This document shows, in pieces, positions 6,644 to 6,798 of a stretch of 6,798 bases of DNA. The translations under genes were made by a program, and so were the position numbers. Under the pieces are notes generated by a model. It did no database searches. It was not told the DNA's origin and saw only the letters and a list, made by a program, of their open reading frames with translations. The stretch's first letter is position 1. Every line of letters starts with the position of its first letter. The stretch comes from Methylovulum sp. (GTDB taxonomy: Bacteria; Pseudomonadota; Gammaproteobacteria; Methylococcales; Methylomonadaceae): positions 1 through 6,798 of the forward strand of contig JAQTNZ010000145.1 in the NCBI GenBank assembly GCA_028713595.1. The letters run 5' to 3'.

Positions 6644-6798
6644 GAAGGGGTTCCTGGGGTTGCCGGTTGTAGTTGCCGTTGGTTAAGTTTTGCCAACACT
6701 TCATCACGCGGGCCGTCCAGTGCCACAGCACCCTCATTTAACAGCATAATACGGTCAACCAAACTTAAAATACCGACCCGGTGGGTAATAACGATAAT
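6640..6798 (-). CDS. Type I secretion ABC transporter, C-terminal end only (PrtD/HlyB type)
   Basis: Only the last 52 codons are present; the gene continues beyond the right edge. The fragment starts I-I-V-I-T-H-R, where the histidine is the switch (H-loop) residue of the ABC ATPase domain. RIMLLNEGAVALDGPRDEVL follows, the usual strand-turn and 'G.reEvL' ending of type I secretion ATPases. A short Gln/Pro-rich tail ends at TGA (6642-6640), which overlaps the ATG of the adaptor gene by four bases. The Walker A, Walker B and transmembrane parts lie outside the window. Family assignment rests on this tail plus the adjacent adaptor and channel genes. Confidence 0.88.
   Translation of the reverse strand: MIVITHRVGILSLVDRIMLLNEGAVALDGPRDEVLAKLNQRQLQPATPGTPS

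Overview
The window reads as chromosomal DNA of a Gram-negative gammaproteobacterium. A methylotroph or methanotroph of the Methylococcales type is possible, but this rests on overall gene character, not on a diagnostic gene. Every gene I can support is on the minus strand, so transcription runs from the right edge to the left edge. I see no tRNA, rRNA, CRISPR array, transposase or phage gene.

Right part (about 3944-6798): a type I secretion operon in the order ABC transporter (only its C-terminal end is present), HlyD/PrtE-type membrane fusion protein, TolC-type outer membrane protein. The genes are coupled: there is a 4-base ATGA overlap, then only 3 bases between a stop and the next ATG. 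Together they would form a one-step export channel across both membranes. The exported substrate is not encoded in the window. A cluster of hairpins (3857-3933) ends the operon.

Middle part (about 2270-3752): a small multi-pass membrane protein of unknown function, then a probable terminator. Next is a clear sigma-54 (RpoN) type -24/-12 element in front of a type IVa pilin gene. A strong terminator follows the pilin, and then a TfpX/TfpZ-family pilin accessory gene. The pilin and accessory genes look more AT-rich than the secretion operon, which fits an exchangeable pilin cassette. The best start for the accessory gene is 2273; a longer open frame begins at a TTG inside the pilin terminator and is very unlikely to be real.

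Left part (1-1278, after a 17-bp perfect-stem terminator): cytochrome c oxidase subunit II with an intact CuA site, followed by two C-terminal cytochrome c domains. The second domain is cut by the window edge just after its CxxCH motif.

I did not find an undescribed system. The points most worth a second look are the diheme CoxB, the terminator between pilin and accessory gene, the pilin promoter region, and the unrecognised membrane protein.
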